A stretch of DNA of 64,000 nucleotides from Salinirubrum litoreum (GTDB taxonomy: Archaea > Halobacteriota > Halobacteria > Halobacteriales > Haloferacaceae), in contig NZ_JAJCVJ010000002.1 in NCBI RefSeq assembly GCF_020567425.1, forward strand, positions 971,068 to 1,035,067. Reading direction: 5' to 3'. How positions within the stretch are numbered: position 1 is the first letter of the stretch; each line of letters begins with the position of its first letter. The notes under the pieces are model-generated. The model did no database searches and was not told the origin of the DNA. It worked only from the letters and a program-made list of their open reading frames with translations. Shown piece after piece: positions 17,413 through 25,252 of this stretch. Both the position numbers and the translations under genes were made by a program.

Positions 17413-17436
17413 ATGAACTGCCGGAGGCACCCGTGA
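17413..17436 (+). CDS. Seven-codon leader ORF overlapping the next start
   Basis: ATG 17413 opens MNCRRHP and ends at TGA, overlapping the GTG at 17433 as GTGA. Its codons contain GGAGG, a good Shine-Dalgarno sequence six bases before that GTG. An upstream TATA-like ACTTTACA is close to 30 bases before the ATG, so the transcript probably begins at or near this ORF. Reinitiation at GTG 17433 is an inference. Confidence 0.4.
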   Translation: MNCRRHP

Positions 17437-17639
17437 GCGACGACGACCCCTGTGACGCCTGCGGGAGCGCGACCACCGACGCGCTCTCGCGGACGGTTCG
17501 CCTGACGGTGGATCGCTCACAGATCGACGCCCAGCGACTCTGCCCGGAGTGTTTCGCCGACTGGATCGACCGCTACCAGGCCGAGATGCAACCCGATCGC
17601 AGTCCCGTCGACCCCGACTCCGAGATCATCGTGGACTGA
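17433..17639 (+). CDS. Small four-Cys zinc-binding protein
   Basis: 68 residues from GTG 17433. CDACGS and CPECF form two CxxC pairs about 28 residues apart, a rubredoxin-like or zinc-ribbon knuckle pattern. The rest is acidic and soluble. It has a clear Shine-Dalgarno GGAGG, which is uncommon among the largely leaderless genes here. No function can be assigned. It belongs to the group of haloarchaeal small zinc-finger proteins. Confidence 0.78.
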   Translation: MSDDDPCDACGSATTDALSRTVRLTVDRSQIDAQRLCPECFADWIDRYQAEMQPDRSPVDPDSEIIVD

Positions 17640-17961
17640 CGCTCGCCTGTTCGTGGGCGACCGACGTCGGTCGTCGAACCCCTTCCCTTCGACTCGAAAA
17701 CTACCTCCAGTGAGCGACCTCGCCGGTCGTCGCGGTCGTGGCGAAACAGCCCGCAGTGGGACTCTAGAGTGCTCTATAGTGGTCACCAACAGAAACGCCA
17801 CCGTTTCGGCTGGAGGTATGCTGTCGGCAGTCGATACGTACTCGGTCGGTATTCTGCCGGAACGTTCACGCAGAACTGCCGAAATCGCCGGACAGAGGGG
17901 CGGGAGCGACCGAAACACGGTTCCACCGAGATTTAAGACGGTGGGAGTGGACAACTCGAAT
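17640..17961. other. 322-base gap upstream of GAPDH
   Basis: No gene is supported here. The in-frame extension of the GAPDH reading frame back to 17653 lacks family sequence. The gap holds the GAPDH promoter near 17932. At about 17798-17816 there is a CCACCGTTTCGGCTGGAGG stretch that weakly resembles the ORB-like motifs seen near 46.8 and 48.2 kb. Its length compared with other gaps suggests regulatory sequence, but I cannot assign sites. Confidence 0.5.
17932..17937 (+). promoter_or_regulatory. TATA box of gap
   Basis: TTTAAG lies about 28 bases before the ATG at 17962, supporting that start over longer in-frame alternatives. Confidence 0.7.
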
Positions 17962-19008
17962 ATGAGTGAACGCTCGTATCTCGAAGCAGGGAGTGACGTG
18001 AGCGAGGACGAGGTCGTCCGGATCGGACTGAACGGCTTCGGTCGCATCGGGCGGAACGTCTTCCGCGCGGTACTGGAGACCCCGAACGTCGCGCTCGTCG
18101 GCATCAACGACGTGATGGACGACGACGACATGGCCTACCTCGCCAAGTACGACTCGGTGATGGGCCGGTTCGACGGCGTCGAACTCGAAGACGGCCACCT
18201 GACGGTCGGCGGGACCTCGGTCCCGCTGTACAACGAGCAGTCGCCCGCAGAACTGCCGTGGGACGAACTCGACGTGGACGTGGCACTGGAGTGTACCGGC
18301 ATCTTCCGCACCTACGACGAGGCCAGCGCACACCTCGACGGCGGCGCGGACAAGGTCATCATCTCCGCCCCGCCGAAAGGCGAGAAGGAGGTCAAACAGA
18401 TCGTCTACGGCGTCAACAACGAGGACTACGAGGGCGAGGACGTGGTGTCGAACGCCTCCTGTACGACCAACAGCGTGACGCCGGTCGTGAAAGTGCTCGA
18501 CGAGGAGTTCGGCATCGACTCCGGCCTGCTGACGACGGTCCACTCGTACACCGGGTCGCAGGCACTCATCGACGGCCCGGCCTCGAAGACCCGACGCGGG
18601 CGCGCGGCCGCCGAGAACATCGTCCCGACCAGCACCGGCGCGGCCGTCGCCGCGACCGAGGTCCTGCCGCAACTGCAGGGCAAACTCGACGGGATGGCGA
18701 TCCGCGTCCCGACCGTCAACGGCTCCGTCACCGACCTGACGGTCGACCTCGAGGAGGACGTGACCGTCGAGGAGATCAACGAGGCGTTCCGCGACGCCGC
18801 GAACGACGGCCCCCTGGCCGGCGTGCTGGGCTACACCGACGACGAGATCGTCTCGCGTGACATCCTCGGCCTGCCCTTCTCCAGTTACGTCGACCTGCAG
18901 TCCACGATGAGCCTCGAAGACGGCCTCGTGAAGATTCTGACGTGGTACGACAACGAGTACGGCTTCTCGAACCGGATGCTCGACATGGCCGAGTTCGTCT
19001 CCGCGTAA
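17962..19008 (+). CDS. gap: Type I glyceraldehyde-3-phosphate dehydrogenase
   Basis: 348 residues, the bacterial-type (class I) enzyme. IGLNGFGRIGRNVFR (21-35) is the NAD-binding fold, SNASCTTN (164-171) holds the catalytic Cys at 167, and the C-terminal WYDNEYGFSNRMLD is diagnostic. It oxidises glyceraldehyde 3-phosphate to 1,3-bisphosphoglycerate. In haloarchaea the class I enzyme is linked to sugar degradation (semi-phosphorylative Entner-Doudoroff), while the archaeal class II form serves gluconeogenesis; which forms this genome carries cannot be seen. The extra N-terminal 17 residues (SERSYLEAGSDVSEDEV) are longer than usual. It has its own promoter and a T-rich sequence after the stop. 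Confidence 0.96.
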   Translation: MSERSYLEAGSDVSEDEVVRIGLNGFGRIGRNVFRAVLETPNVALVGINDVMDDDDMAYLAKYDSVMGRFDGVELEDGHLTVGGTSVPLYNEQSPAELPWDELDVDVALECTGIFRTYDEASAHLDGGADKVIISAPPKGEKEVKQIVYGVNNEDYEGEDVVSNASCTTNSVTPVVKVLDEEFGIDSGLLTTVHSYTGSQALIDGPASKTRRGRAAAENIVPTSTGAAVAATEVLPQLQGKLDGMAIRVPTVNGSVTDLTVDLEEDVTVEEINEAFRDAANDGPLAGVLGYTDDEIVSRDILGLPFSSYVDLQSTMSLEDGLVKILTWYDNEYGFSNRMLDMAEFVSA

Positions 19009-19021
19009 GCCGGTCACACTC

Positions 19022-19040
19022 GCGCCGTTTTTTGCGCCGG
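19022..19040 (+). terminator. T-rich terminator after gap
   Basis: A run of six T (19028-19033) sits in a GC-rich context 20 bases after the GAPDH stop, the form expected of archaeal T-stretch termination. Confidence 0.4.
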
Positions 19041-19134
19041 TCGTCCCCCTGTCATCGAGAGCGACCGCCGCGGTCGTGACGTCGGGGTGTGAAACCTCCA
19101 CACGGAGGCGGGAGAGCCGGTGTGCTTCGAAGTA

Positions 19135-19140
19135 CTTATT
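19135..19140 (+). promoter_or_regulatory. TATA-like box of the L10e gene
   Basis: CTTATT is about 35 bases before the ATG at 19173, so a short leader of a few bases is expected. Confidence 0.5.
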
Positions 19141-19172
19141 GGAGCGGCGGGCCGAACCTCCGGCAACTAACC

Positions 19173-19703
19173 ATGTCAGACAAGCCTGCCTCGATGTACC
19201 GGGAGATCACGAACCCCGCGTACACCCGACGCGAGTACATCACCGGCATCCCCGGTTCGAAGATCGCCCAGCACAACATGGGGAACCTCCAGACGGGTCC
19301 CGACGACTACCCGGTGCACATCAGCCTCGTGGTCGAAGAGGAGTGTCAGCTTCGACACGGCTCGCTCGAGTCCTCGCGGCTGTCGGCCAACCGCCGCCTG
19401 CTGAAGCACGTGGGCCAGGAGAACTACAAGATGGTCCTGCGGAAGTTCCCGCACCACGTCATCCGGGAGAACAAGCAGGCGACCGGCGCGGGTGCAGACC
19501 GTGTCTCCGACGGGATGCGACAGTCCTTCGGGAAGGTCGTCGGCACCGCCGCCCGCGTCCAGCGCGGCGAGACCATCTTCACCGCCTACTGCAACCCCGA
19601 GGACGCCGACACCGTGAAGGACGCGCTCCGCCGGGCCTACAACAAGATCTCGCCGCCGTGCCGCATCGTCGTCGAGAAGGGCGAAGACCTGCTGATCGCG
19701 TAA
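19173..19703 (+). CDS. rpl10e: Ribosomal protein L10e (uL16 family)
   Basis: 176 residues, the expected length. [30 protein letters not shown] is the family start, and the [28 protein letters not shown] region carries the conserved central loop that contacts the tRNA-binding region of the large subunit. It is a core component of the 50S subunit. The gene stands alone with its own promoter. Its downstream neighbour is the convergent endA. Confidence 0.97.
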   Translation: MSDKPASMYREITNPAYTRREYITGIPGSKIAQHNMGNLQTGPDDYPVHISLVVEEECQLRHGSLESSRLSANRRLLKHVGQENYKMVLRKFPHHVIRENKQATGAGADRVSDGMRQSFGKVVGTAARVQRGETIFTAYCNPEDADTVKDALRRAYNKISPPCRIVVEKGEDLLIA

Positions 19704-19795
19704 GCCGGTCGTTCTCCCCGTTTTGCCGTACTCGTGAGCGGTTGGTCCGTCGTGTCGGACCCGGGGCGCTCGTCGCGCCTCGTCTGTGACCGAAC

Positions 19796-20890
19796 TCAGG
19801 GAGTCACACGCCCGACCGACAGCCACTCGATCCCGTCGTCGACCAGCGCGAACACCATCTGCTTTCTGACGCCGCCGGCCAGTCGCACGTCCAGCGCCAG
19901 TTCACGCGGGTCGAACCGGTGGCTCGCCGGCAGCACGCGCACCAGATGCTCCGAGTGTGAGAGGTTCGAAACCGACTCGACCTCGGCGTAGGTCCGGAAG
20001 TCCGCCCCGAACTTGTAGCCGGTCTTCGGCACGAGTCCGTCCCCGCGAAGCCGGCGGTACACCCGCAGTCGGCGGTCGAACCGCTCGCCTTCGACGGCCC
20101 GCCCCCGAGCCAGAATGGCCGCGTAGTCGTCCTGCGGCCCCTCGCTGGTGTCGTCCCGTGGCTTCTCGCTGGTGTCGCCACTCTCGGCCACGGACAGCCT
20201 CAGTACCTCGTCGGCGACCAGCGAGGCGGCCTCGACCAGCGAGAGTTGGATCGCGGCCGGTTCGTCCGTCTCGCGGCCGGCCAGCGGTTGCCCGTAGAAG
20301 CCGTGTTCGTACAGGTCGGCCGGCGCGTCCCAGACCAGTACGCGGTCGTCGACCAGCAGACCGTCGAGACTCGCGGGCGGGTCGTAGTCGGTGCCGCCCG
20401 GCAGGTCCGGCGTCGTCGCGTCGAGGTAGGTGAGTTCACTCTCCTCGTCGACCACCGCGAGGACGTAGCCCGCCAGCGCCTCGGCCGCGACCGACTCGCG
20501 TTCACCGACGACGCGGACCCGGTGTTCGACCACGCCGTCGTCCGCGGTCTTCCCGCGCGGGTAGACCACGAAGTCGGCGTCGGGGTCGGCGGGACCGGGC
20601 CACTCGTTGTCGGCCGGCGAGAGGTAGAAGCCGCGTTCACGGAGGTCGGCGTAGACGAGAAACCGGAGGCCGAACCGGTCGCGGGCGCGCGTCGAGGCGA
20701 CGAAGAAGTCGCGGAAGTCCAGCCCGTCGACCGAATCGAGGTCCCCGCGAAATAGGAGGTGCGCCGCCTCGACACGGGAGAGTTCGATCTCGTTGCCCGA
20801 CAGCGGTCTGCCGTACCCCCGCGAGTCGTGGAACTGCTGGCGGGCGTTGCCGCCGAGTCGAACCACGCCGTTCTCCAGATGGCCGTCCAT
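19796..20890 (-). CDS. endA: tRNA-intron (splicing) endonuclease
   Basis: 364 residues, the long archaeal form with two fused alpha2-type units, the N-terminal one degenerate. Catalytic residues in the C-terminal unit are Y301 (GYKFGADFRTY), H312 (SHSEHLV) and K343 (GGVRKQM). The N-terminal unit has related KFGLRF-like and RVLVWD patterns without the triad. It cuts bulge-helix-bulge structures in pre-tRNA and pre-rRNA. An acidic, repeated linker (DTSEKPRDDTSEGPQDD) before the last domain is likely a halophile insertion. It follows the zinc-finger gene by 32 bases on the same strand, so the two are probably co-transcribed. Confidence 0.95.
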   Translation of the reverse strand: MDGHLENGVVRLGGNARQQFHDSRGYGRPLSGNEIELSRVEAAHLLFRGDLDSVDGLDFRDFFVASTRARDRFGLRFLVYADLRERGFYLSPADNEWPGPADPDADFVVYPRGKTADDGVVEHRVRVVGERESVAAEALAGYVLAVVDEESELTYLDATTPDLPGGTDYDPPASLDGLLVDDRVLVWDAPADLYEHGFYGQPLAGRETDEPAAIQLSLVEAASLVADEVLRLSVAESGDTSEKPRDDTSEGPQDDYAAILARGRAVEGERFDRRLRVYRRLRGDGLVPKTGYKFGADFRTYAEVESVSNLSHSEHLVRVLPASHRFDPRELALDVRLAGGVRKQMVFALVDDGIEWLSVGRVTP

Positions 20891-20922
20891 GCCTCACCGA
20901 CGCGCGCCGGCGGGCATAGGGG

Positions 20923-21783
20923 CTACGGTCCGGAGAGCCCCGAGACGCCCGGTCCGTTGTCGTCGTCTTCGTCCGCGCGGTCAGCCTCCGGCCGGTCACG
21001 CCCGTCTTCGGCCCCGTCCGTCGGGTCGTCGCCGCCGCTCTCGGCCCGTTCGTCGTATCGCTCGCAGGTGCCGTCGAGACAGCGCCGGCCACTGGCCGTC
21101 TCGAACACCGGGAGGCCGCAGGCACAGGTCCCGACGATCACGCCCGCCGGGAGCGAGAACGCGGTGTCGCAGTCGGGGTACGCCTCACACCCGGCCAGCA
21201 GGGTCCGGGTGCGCTTGATGCGGAGGTCGCTCCCACAGTCCGGACAGTCCCACTCGCGGTCGAACGTCTCCCGGACGTGGTCGTCCAGCGAGTCGCAGGC
21301 GTAGTCGAGACAGACGTCGAAGACGCGGCCGCGTTCGACGCGGAGGCGGGGGAGGCCACAGTCGCGACAGCGCCGGTCGGTGACGGTCGCGCCCGGCGGG
21401 AGCGGGAAGTCGTCCTCGCAGTCGAGACAGGTGACCGACCCGTCTGCCCGGATCAGCGCGCCGCCGCAGTCCGGACACTCCCCGACCGGGACGCCCGCCC
21501 GTGTCGCCGGGAACTGCCCGGTGCCGGAGACGCGGTGGGAGACGACCCGGAGTCGCTGGTCGCCGTCGCGGGCCGTGATCCGGAAGCCGTCCGCGTCGGT
21601 CGTCACGGACAGGTCGGTCGGTCGCGTCAACCACGCCGCAGGCTGGTAGCCGTCGGCGTCGTGGACCAGCACGGTGTCGTCGGGTTTGACGACCGTGACC
21701 ACGTGGCCCCGGTTGCTGTACTCCCGGCGACCCGTGAAGGTCGCCGTACACTCGCCGGCGAAGATGCGGATGTCGTCGCTCAC
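20923..21783 (-). CDS. NucS-like N-terminal domain plus topoisomerase-type zinc fingers
   Basis: 286 residues from GTG 21783. The first ~100 residues (IRIFAGECTATFTGRREY, HVVTVVKPDDTVLVHDADG, PAAWLTRP) match the N-terminal DNA-binding/dimerisation domain of NucS/EndoMS. Four Cys4 knuckles follow (CPDCGG/CLDCED; CRDCG; CPDCGSDL/CEAYPDCD; CACGLPVF/CLDGTCERY), of the topoisomerase I C-terminal zinc-ribbon type. The NucS nuclease domain is absent, so this is probably a DNA- or RNA-binding protein rather than an endonuclease. The last 50 residues are a very acidic tail. It is encoded just upstream of endA and is probably co-transcribed with it, which hints at nucleic-acid processing. Confidence 0.85.
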   Translation of the reverse strand: MSDDIRIFAGECTATFTGRREYSNRGHVVTVVKPDDTVLVHDADGYQPAAWLTRPTDLSVTTDADGFRITARDGDQRLRVVSHRVSGTGQFPATRAGVPVGECPDCGGALIRADGSVTCLDCEDDFPLPPGATVTDRRCRDCGLPRLRVERGRVFDVCLDYACDSLDDHVRETFDREWDCPDCGSDLRIKRTRTLLAGCEAYPDCDTAFSLPAGVIVGTCACGLPVFETASGRRCLDGTCERYDERAESGGDDPTDGAEDGRDRPEADRADEDDDNGPGVSGLSGP

Positions 21784-21857
21784 CTGCGACGGTGGTCCCG
21801 GTCTCGGGTTTCAACGCTCGTGCGAAGCTACTTGGCCGGTGGCGCTCACGGAGAGCT

Positions 21858-22499
21858 ATGGACGCGGTCTGTTTCGACATGGACGGGGTGATCGTCAACT
21901 CCGAGGAGTTCTGGCTGGCGTACGAGGAGGACACCATCTTCCCCCGGTCGCTCTCGGGCGAGTACCCACACACCGACGAGGTGACGGGGATGAACTACCG
22001 CGAGATATACGACTACCTCGCCGAGAACTACGCGGTGACGGTCTCCCGCGCCGAGTTCGAGGGTATCTACGAAGACGCCGCGAGCGACCTGTACGGCGAG
22101 CGCGTCGAACTGATAGACGGCTTCCTCGACGTGCTCGACGCGCTCCGGGAGCGAGAGGTGGCACTCGCCATCGTCTCCTCGTCGCCACAGGACTGGATCG
22201 GTATCGTCCGCGACCGGTTCGGACTCGATCCACTCGACGCGGTCGTCAGCGCCGACGACATCGACGCGCCCGGCAAACCCGAACCGCACATCTACGAACA
22301 CGCGGCCGACCGCCTCGGCCACGCACCGGCCGACTGCGTGGCCGTCGAGGACTCGGTGAACGGGACCGAGTCGGCCGACAGGGCGGGGATGACGGTCGTC
22401 GGCTACCGCGACGGACCGAACGCCGACACCGATCTGCCGGCCGCCGACCACGTCGCCGACGGCCCCGACGAACTGCGGCGACTGTTGCTCGACCGCTAG
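21858..22499 (+). CDS. HAD-superfamily hydrolase (beta-phosphoglucomutase-like)
   Basis: 213 residues. CFDMDGVIVNSEEFW (5-19) is motif I with the nucleophile Asp, IVSSS is motif II, GKPEPHIYEHAADRLG holds the motif III Lys, and VAVEDSVNGTESADRAGM is motif IV. A helical cap lies between motifs I and II, as in the beta-phosphoglucomutase/phosphatase group. It is a phosphatase or phosphomutase of unknown substrate. The ATG at 21858 is preceded only by a short gap shared with the divergent NucS-like gene. The stop overlaps the convergent small membrane gene. Confidence 0.9.
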   Translation: MDAVCFDMDGVIVNSEEFWLAYEEDTIFPRSLSGEYPHTDEVTGMNYREIYDYLAENYAVTVSRAEFEGIYEDAASDLYGERVELIDGFLDVLDALREREVALAIVSSSPQDWIGIVRDRFGLDPLDAVVSADDIDAPGKPEPHIYEHAADRLGHAPADCVAVEDSVNGTESADRAGMTVVGYRDGPNADTDLPAADHVADGPDELRRLLLDR

Positions 22500-22684
22500 A
22501 GTCGCTTGTAGATCGTCACGCCGACCGCGACGGCCGCGACACCGACACCGATCATCGTCGGCAGGTCGCCGCTGGAGCCACCGAACGACCAGCCGTAGAG
22601 GGCCGCACCGACGAGTGCGACCACGAAGACGACTGCGCCGACGAGTTGGAGGGTCGGCGAGTCGCTCCGACCGGCACCCGGCAC
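22496..22684 (-). CDS. Small two-helix membrane protein
   Basis: 62 residues from GTG 22684: a short polar N-terminus, transmembrane segments about 14-33 and 42-58, and a basic C-terminus (IYKRL). No family is recognised. Its last bases overlap the convergent HAD gene by four. It is separated from the Cys-rich gene by about 160 bases. Confidence 0.68.
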   Translation of the reverse strand: MPGAGRSDSPTLQLVGAVVFVVALVGAALYGWSFGGSSGDLPTMIGVGVAAVAVGVTIYKRL

Positions 22685-22842
22685 GCTACGCTCCCTCCGG
22701 AGCGACCACGAGTGTTTCTTTCGGTCGTTTCACACCTTGGAGTTCGATCATCAGTGTAATAAGTTATGTGGCGGCGTGACCCGGCCGCCGTGGGTCTCTG
22801 GCTGTCTACTCCGACTGTGCCGACCGTGTCGGCTCGGCGTGG

Positions 22843-24258
22843 TTACGCGCAGATACAACAGCCACAGCCACAGCCGCCGCCACAGCCGATGATACAACAG
22901 CCACAGCCACAACCGATCTCCGTCCCGAGGCAGATACTACAGCCACAGCCACAGTCGGAACAACAGCTGAGTCCACAACAGCCACACTCACAGCTGGTCC
23001 CTTCGGTCGTCACCGACTGGGTGGACGTGTCGGAGGTCGCGGTCGGCGACTCGACGTACCGCGACCAGTGGGGCACACTGGAGATGCCCAGCGTGTTCGT
23101 CACGGGCGTCGTCTCGCCGTCGACGGCGTCGACGAACTCGGGGGCGACCGCCGCCAGGCGGTTCGCCAGCGAACCGTAGAGGTCGGCCATCTTCGTGTCC
23201 TTCGCGCCGGCGTAGTAGTCGCCGAGTGCCTGCATCCCGACGACGTAGGCGTCCATGTGTTCGGCGAGGTCCGCCTCGTAGTCCGTCTCCAGTTGGAGGA
23301 AGTCGACCGTCTTCTCCGGCACGTCGTGGTGGATCTTCCCCGAGAGTGTCTCCTCGACGGCCGACTCGCCGTCGATCACCATCGGCCCACGACCGAAGTT
23401 GAGACTCAGCCCGAAGCGATCGCGGTCGTCGACGAGCCCGTAGCGGTCCATCCGACCGGTCGTCGTCTCCGTGTCGCCACTCACTTCGATGGCCTGCTGG
23501 AGGGCGTCGTTCGAGTGCTCCGGCGTCACGTCGAGGGTCGCCGTGCTGATCTGGTGTGCGCCGGTCGTCTCGATCTTCCCGCTGTCGGCCGGCTCCATCT
23601 TCGCGGGCTGTTTCTTCTGGCTCTGAACCATCGGATCTTTGTCCTTCGTGAACGTCCGGTCGCGGACGAGACTCGCGTCCTCGGTGACGCTGGCGGTGAA
23701 GCCGCCGTCACCGTCCGGCGTGATGCGCGCGACGCGGGTGGTCAGTCCGTTCGGGGGGCGTGCTTTGAGCTGTTTGCCCTTCTTCTCGGGCGGACTCGTC
23801 AGGTCGAGGAGCGGCGAGGCGACCGACAGGGCGGTCGCGGACATCCCACTGGAGAAGGTCCGCCGCGAGAGGAGACCCCCGTCGTCCGCGTGATCGTGAT
23901 CGTGGTCGTGGTCTCCACCGCAGTCGCTCCCCTGGGTCTTGTACTCGGCGTACTCGCGGACGAGTCCCGCGAGGGTTCGCGTGCCGACCAGCTTTCGGAG
24001 CTTCGGAAGCGCCCGCGCACCCTTCCGCACCGTGTCGTCTTCGACCAGATAGAAGTCGTGGTCGGGGTCGTCGTAGAACTGCCCGAGGAGTCGGTCCGCC
24101 TCCGGGTCGCTCAGCGCGACCAACGAGAGGTCGTCTGCCGCCTCCCGGAGCTGAAACGCGAGTCGGTTGCAGATCTGACACTTCGCGTCGTAGAGGAGCG
24201 TCGGCGTCGTCTGTCGAGTCGTTGCAGGCGTCGACTGCTGTCTGGTACTGCTTGCCAT
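22843..24258 (-). CDS. DCC thioredoxin-like/Tat protein with 20-Cys C-terminal tail
   Basis: 471 residues in three parts. Residues 19-105 match the DCC thiol-disulfide oxidoreductase-like family (DUF393): LLYDAKCQICNRLAF has a CxxC at C27/C30. A His/Asp run (114-124) is followed by a Tat-like motif SRRTFSSG (131-138) with a weak hydrophobic stretch, which is unusual so far from the N-terminus. A middle region (~165-420) has no family I know. The last 49 residues contain 20 Cys, with CGCGC repeated three times before short Ile/Cys-rich ends. The layout recalls the halocin C8 precursor (Tat signal, immunity part, Cys-rich peptide) but the Cys pattern differs. It is divergent from an HTH regulator across an AT-rich gap. 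Confidence 0.85.
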   Translation of the reverse strand: MASSTRQQSTPATTRQTTPTLLYDAKCQICNRLAFQLREAADDLSLVALSDPEADRLLGQFYDDPDHDFYLVEDDTVRKGARALPKLRKLVGTRTLAGLVREYAEYKTQGSDCGGDHDHDHDHADDGGLLSRRTFSSGMSATALSVASPLLDLTSPPEKKGKQLKARPPNGLTTRVARITPDGDGGFTASVTEDASLVRDRTFTKDKDPMVQSQKKQPAKMEPADSGKIETTGAHQISTATLDVTPEHSNDALQQAIEVSGDTETTTGRMDRYGLVDDRDRFGLSLNFGRGPMVIDGESAVEETLSGKIHHDVPEKTVDFLQLETDYEADLAEHMDAYVVGMQALGDYYAGAKDTKMADLYGSLANRLAAVAPEFVDAVDGETTPVTNTLGISSVPHWSRYVESPTATSDTSTQSVTTEGTSCECGCCGLSCCSDCGCGCSICLGTEIGCGCGCCIIGCGGGCGCGCCICA

Positions 24259-24294
24259 AGTTCGTGCCCGGAGAACAATTAGTAGGAAGAATCG

Positions 24295-24303
24295 TAATAT
24301 TAT
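24295..24303 (-). promoter_or_regulatory. TATA box of the Cys-rich gene
   Basis: AATATTATC/ATAATATT lies about 41 bases before the ATG at 24258 on the minus strand, in an AT-rich stretch that contrasts with the rest of the window. It implies a short leader of about 14 bases. Confidence 0.6.
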
Positions 24304-24337
24304 CGTCTGAGCATTAGATTGTATCGTGGGGTGGGCG

Positions 24338-24370
24338 GTCACGCCGTGACGCGGGGGTTCACATCGTGAC
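24338..24370. promoter_or_regulatory. Candidate operator between the Cys-rich gene and the regulator
   Basis: GTCACGCCGTGAC (24338-24350) is a perfect palindrome around one base, and CGTGAC recurs at 24365-24370. The sites lie upstream of both divergent promoters, where the product of the adjacent HTH gene could bind. Confidence 0.45.
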
Positions 24371-24384
24371 ATCGCTACCCAAAG

Positions 24385-24391
24385 TTTTATT
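24385..24391 (+). promoter_or_regulatory. TATA box of the HTH regulator gene
   Basis: TTTTATT predicts a transcription start near 24415. That is after the ATG at 24407 and before the ATG at 24431, so the second ATG is the better start. Confidence 0.55.
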
Positions 24392-24430
24392 CTTTGAAAC
24401 GTTGATATGGGTTCTAAGAGAGTGAATACA

Positions 24431-25210
24431 ATGGGCGACCTCACCACAGACGCACTGGATGCAGTCGTCACAGAGCGCGCCCGGTGTCTCCGGTCGCTGG
24501 TAGAGACTCCCCGGACGAAGCGGGACCTCGTCGACCTCCTCGGCTGTTCGAAGTCGACGGTCACGCGGGCACTCCGTGATCTCGGCGACGCTGGTCTCGT
24601 CGAACGCCGAGACGGGCAGTGGACGGCGACGCGGTTCGGTCGGTGTGTCGCCGGAACCAGACGCGCGTATCTCGATCGACTGTCGACGCTCTCGGACGCC
24701 GAGTCGTTGCTCGACGACGTTCCCGCCGACTGCCCGCTGGACTGTCGTGTCATCGACGAGGCCGACGTGTTCCTGGCCGACAGTTCGGTTCCGGACGCCG
24801 TCGTCCGGGAGTTCCTCGATCGGGTGGAGCCCAGCACCGACCTCCGGATCGCGACCCCGACGCTCCTCACCGGCTTCGCGCGTGAGTGTTACGAGCGACT
24901 GACGGCGACCGACGACTACGCGCTGGAACTCGTCGCCCCCGGATCGACGCTGGATCGTGTCGCCGGTGTCTACCCGGAGGTAGACGAACTGTTCACAGGA
25001 GACGACGCGATCGAGGTCTACCGTGGTGAAGTTCCGTTCTCCTTCGGCGTCTGGCTGGGGGACGACCACGTCGGCGTGTTGGTGTTCGCCGACCGGGGTA
25101 TCTCCGGGATCGTCGTCAACGACAGCGAGTCGGCGACCGAGTGGGCCGAACGACAGTACGACCGGGCACGCTCGACCGCGACACCGCTCACGCCACCACC
25201 GATCGAGTGA
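24431..25210 (+). CDS. Winged-HTH transcriptional regulator
   Basis: 259 residues. The N-terminal 70 form a winged helix-turn-helix (KRDLVDLLGCSKSTVTRALR, LVERRDGQWTATRFGR). The remainder (about 90-245) looks like the effector domain of haloarchaeal/methanogen FilR1-type regulators, with the conserved DLRIATPTLL and VYRGEVPFSFGVWLGDD patterns. Four Cys or His pairs are absent, so it is not a metal sensor of the ArsR type. It is divergent from the Cys-rich gene, and the shared 170-base gap contains a palindrome, so control of that gene is likely (inference). An ATG at 24407 would add eight residues but precedes the predicted transcription start. Confidence 0.85.
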   Translation: MGDLTTDALDAVVTERARCLRSLVETPRTKRDLVDLLGCSKSTVTRALRDLGDAGLVERRDGQWTATRFGRCVAGTRRAYLDRLSTLSDAESLLDDVPADCPLDCRVIDEADVFLADSSVPDAVVREFLDRVEPSTDLRIATPTLLTGFARECYERLTATDDYALELVAPGSTLDRVAGVYPEVDELFTGDDAIEVYRGEVPFSFGVWLGDDHVGVLVFADRGISGIVVNDSESATEWAERQYDRARSTATPLTPPPIE

Positions 25211-25252
25211 TCGCCGTCCGGACGCGGCCGGCCGCCACCGCGAGCGCTCGCC

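Noticed and set aside
17653-17961. Longer in-frame N-terminus of GAPDH
   Set aside because: It has no family similarity, and a TATA box at 17932 sits inside it at the right distance from ATG 17962.
22766-23179. Plus-strand Gln/Pro-rich frame opposite the Cys-rich tail
   Set aside because: It is the mirror of TGT/GGC codons on the minus strand; the minus frame is continuous with a recognisable DCC domain and is the real gene.
24407-24430. ATG 24407 as start of the HTH regulator
   Set aside because: The TATA box at 24385-24391 predicts transcription from about 24415, after this ATG.
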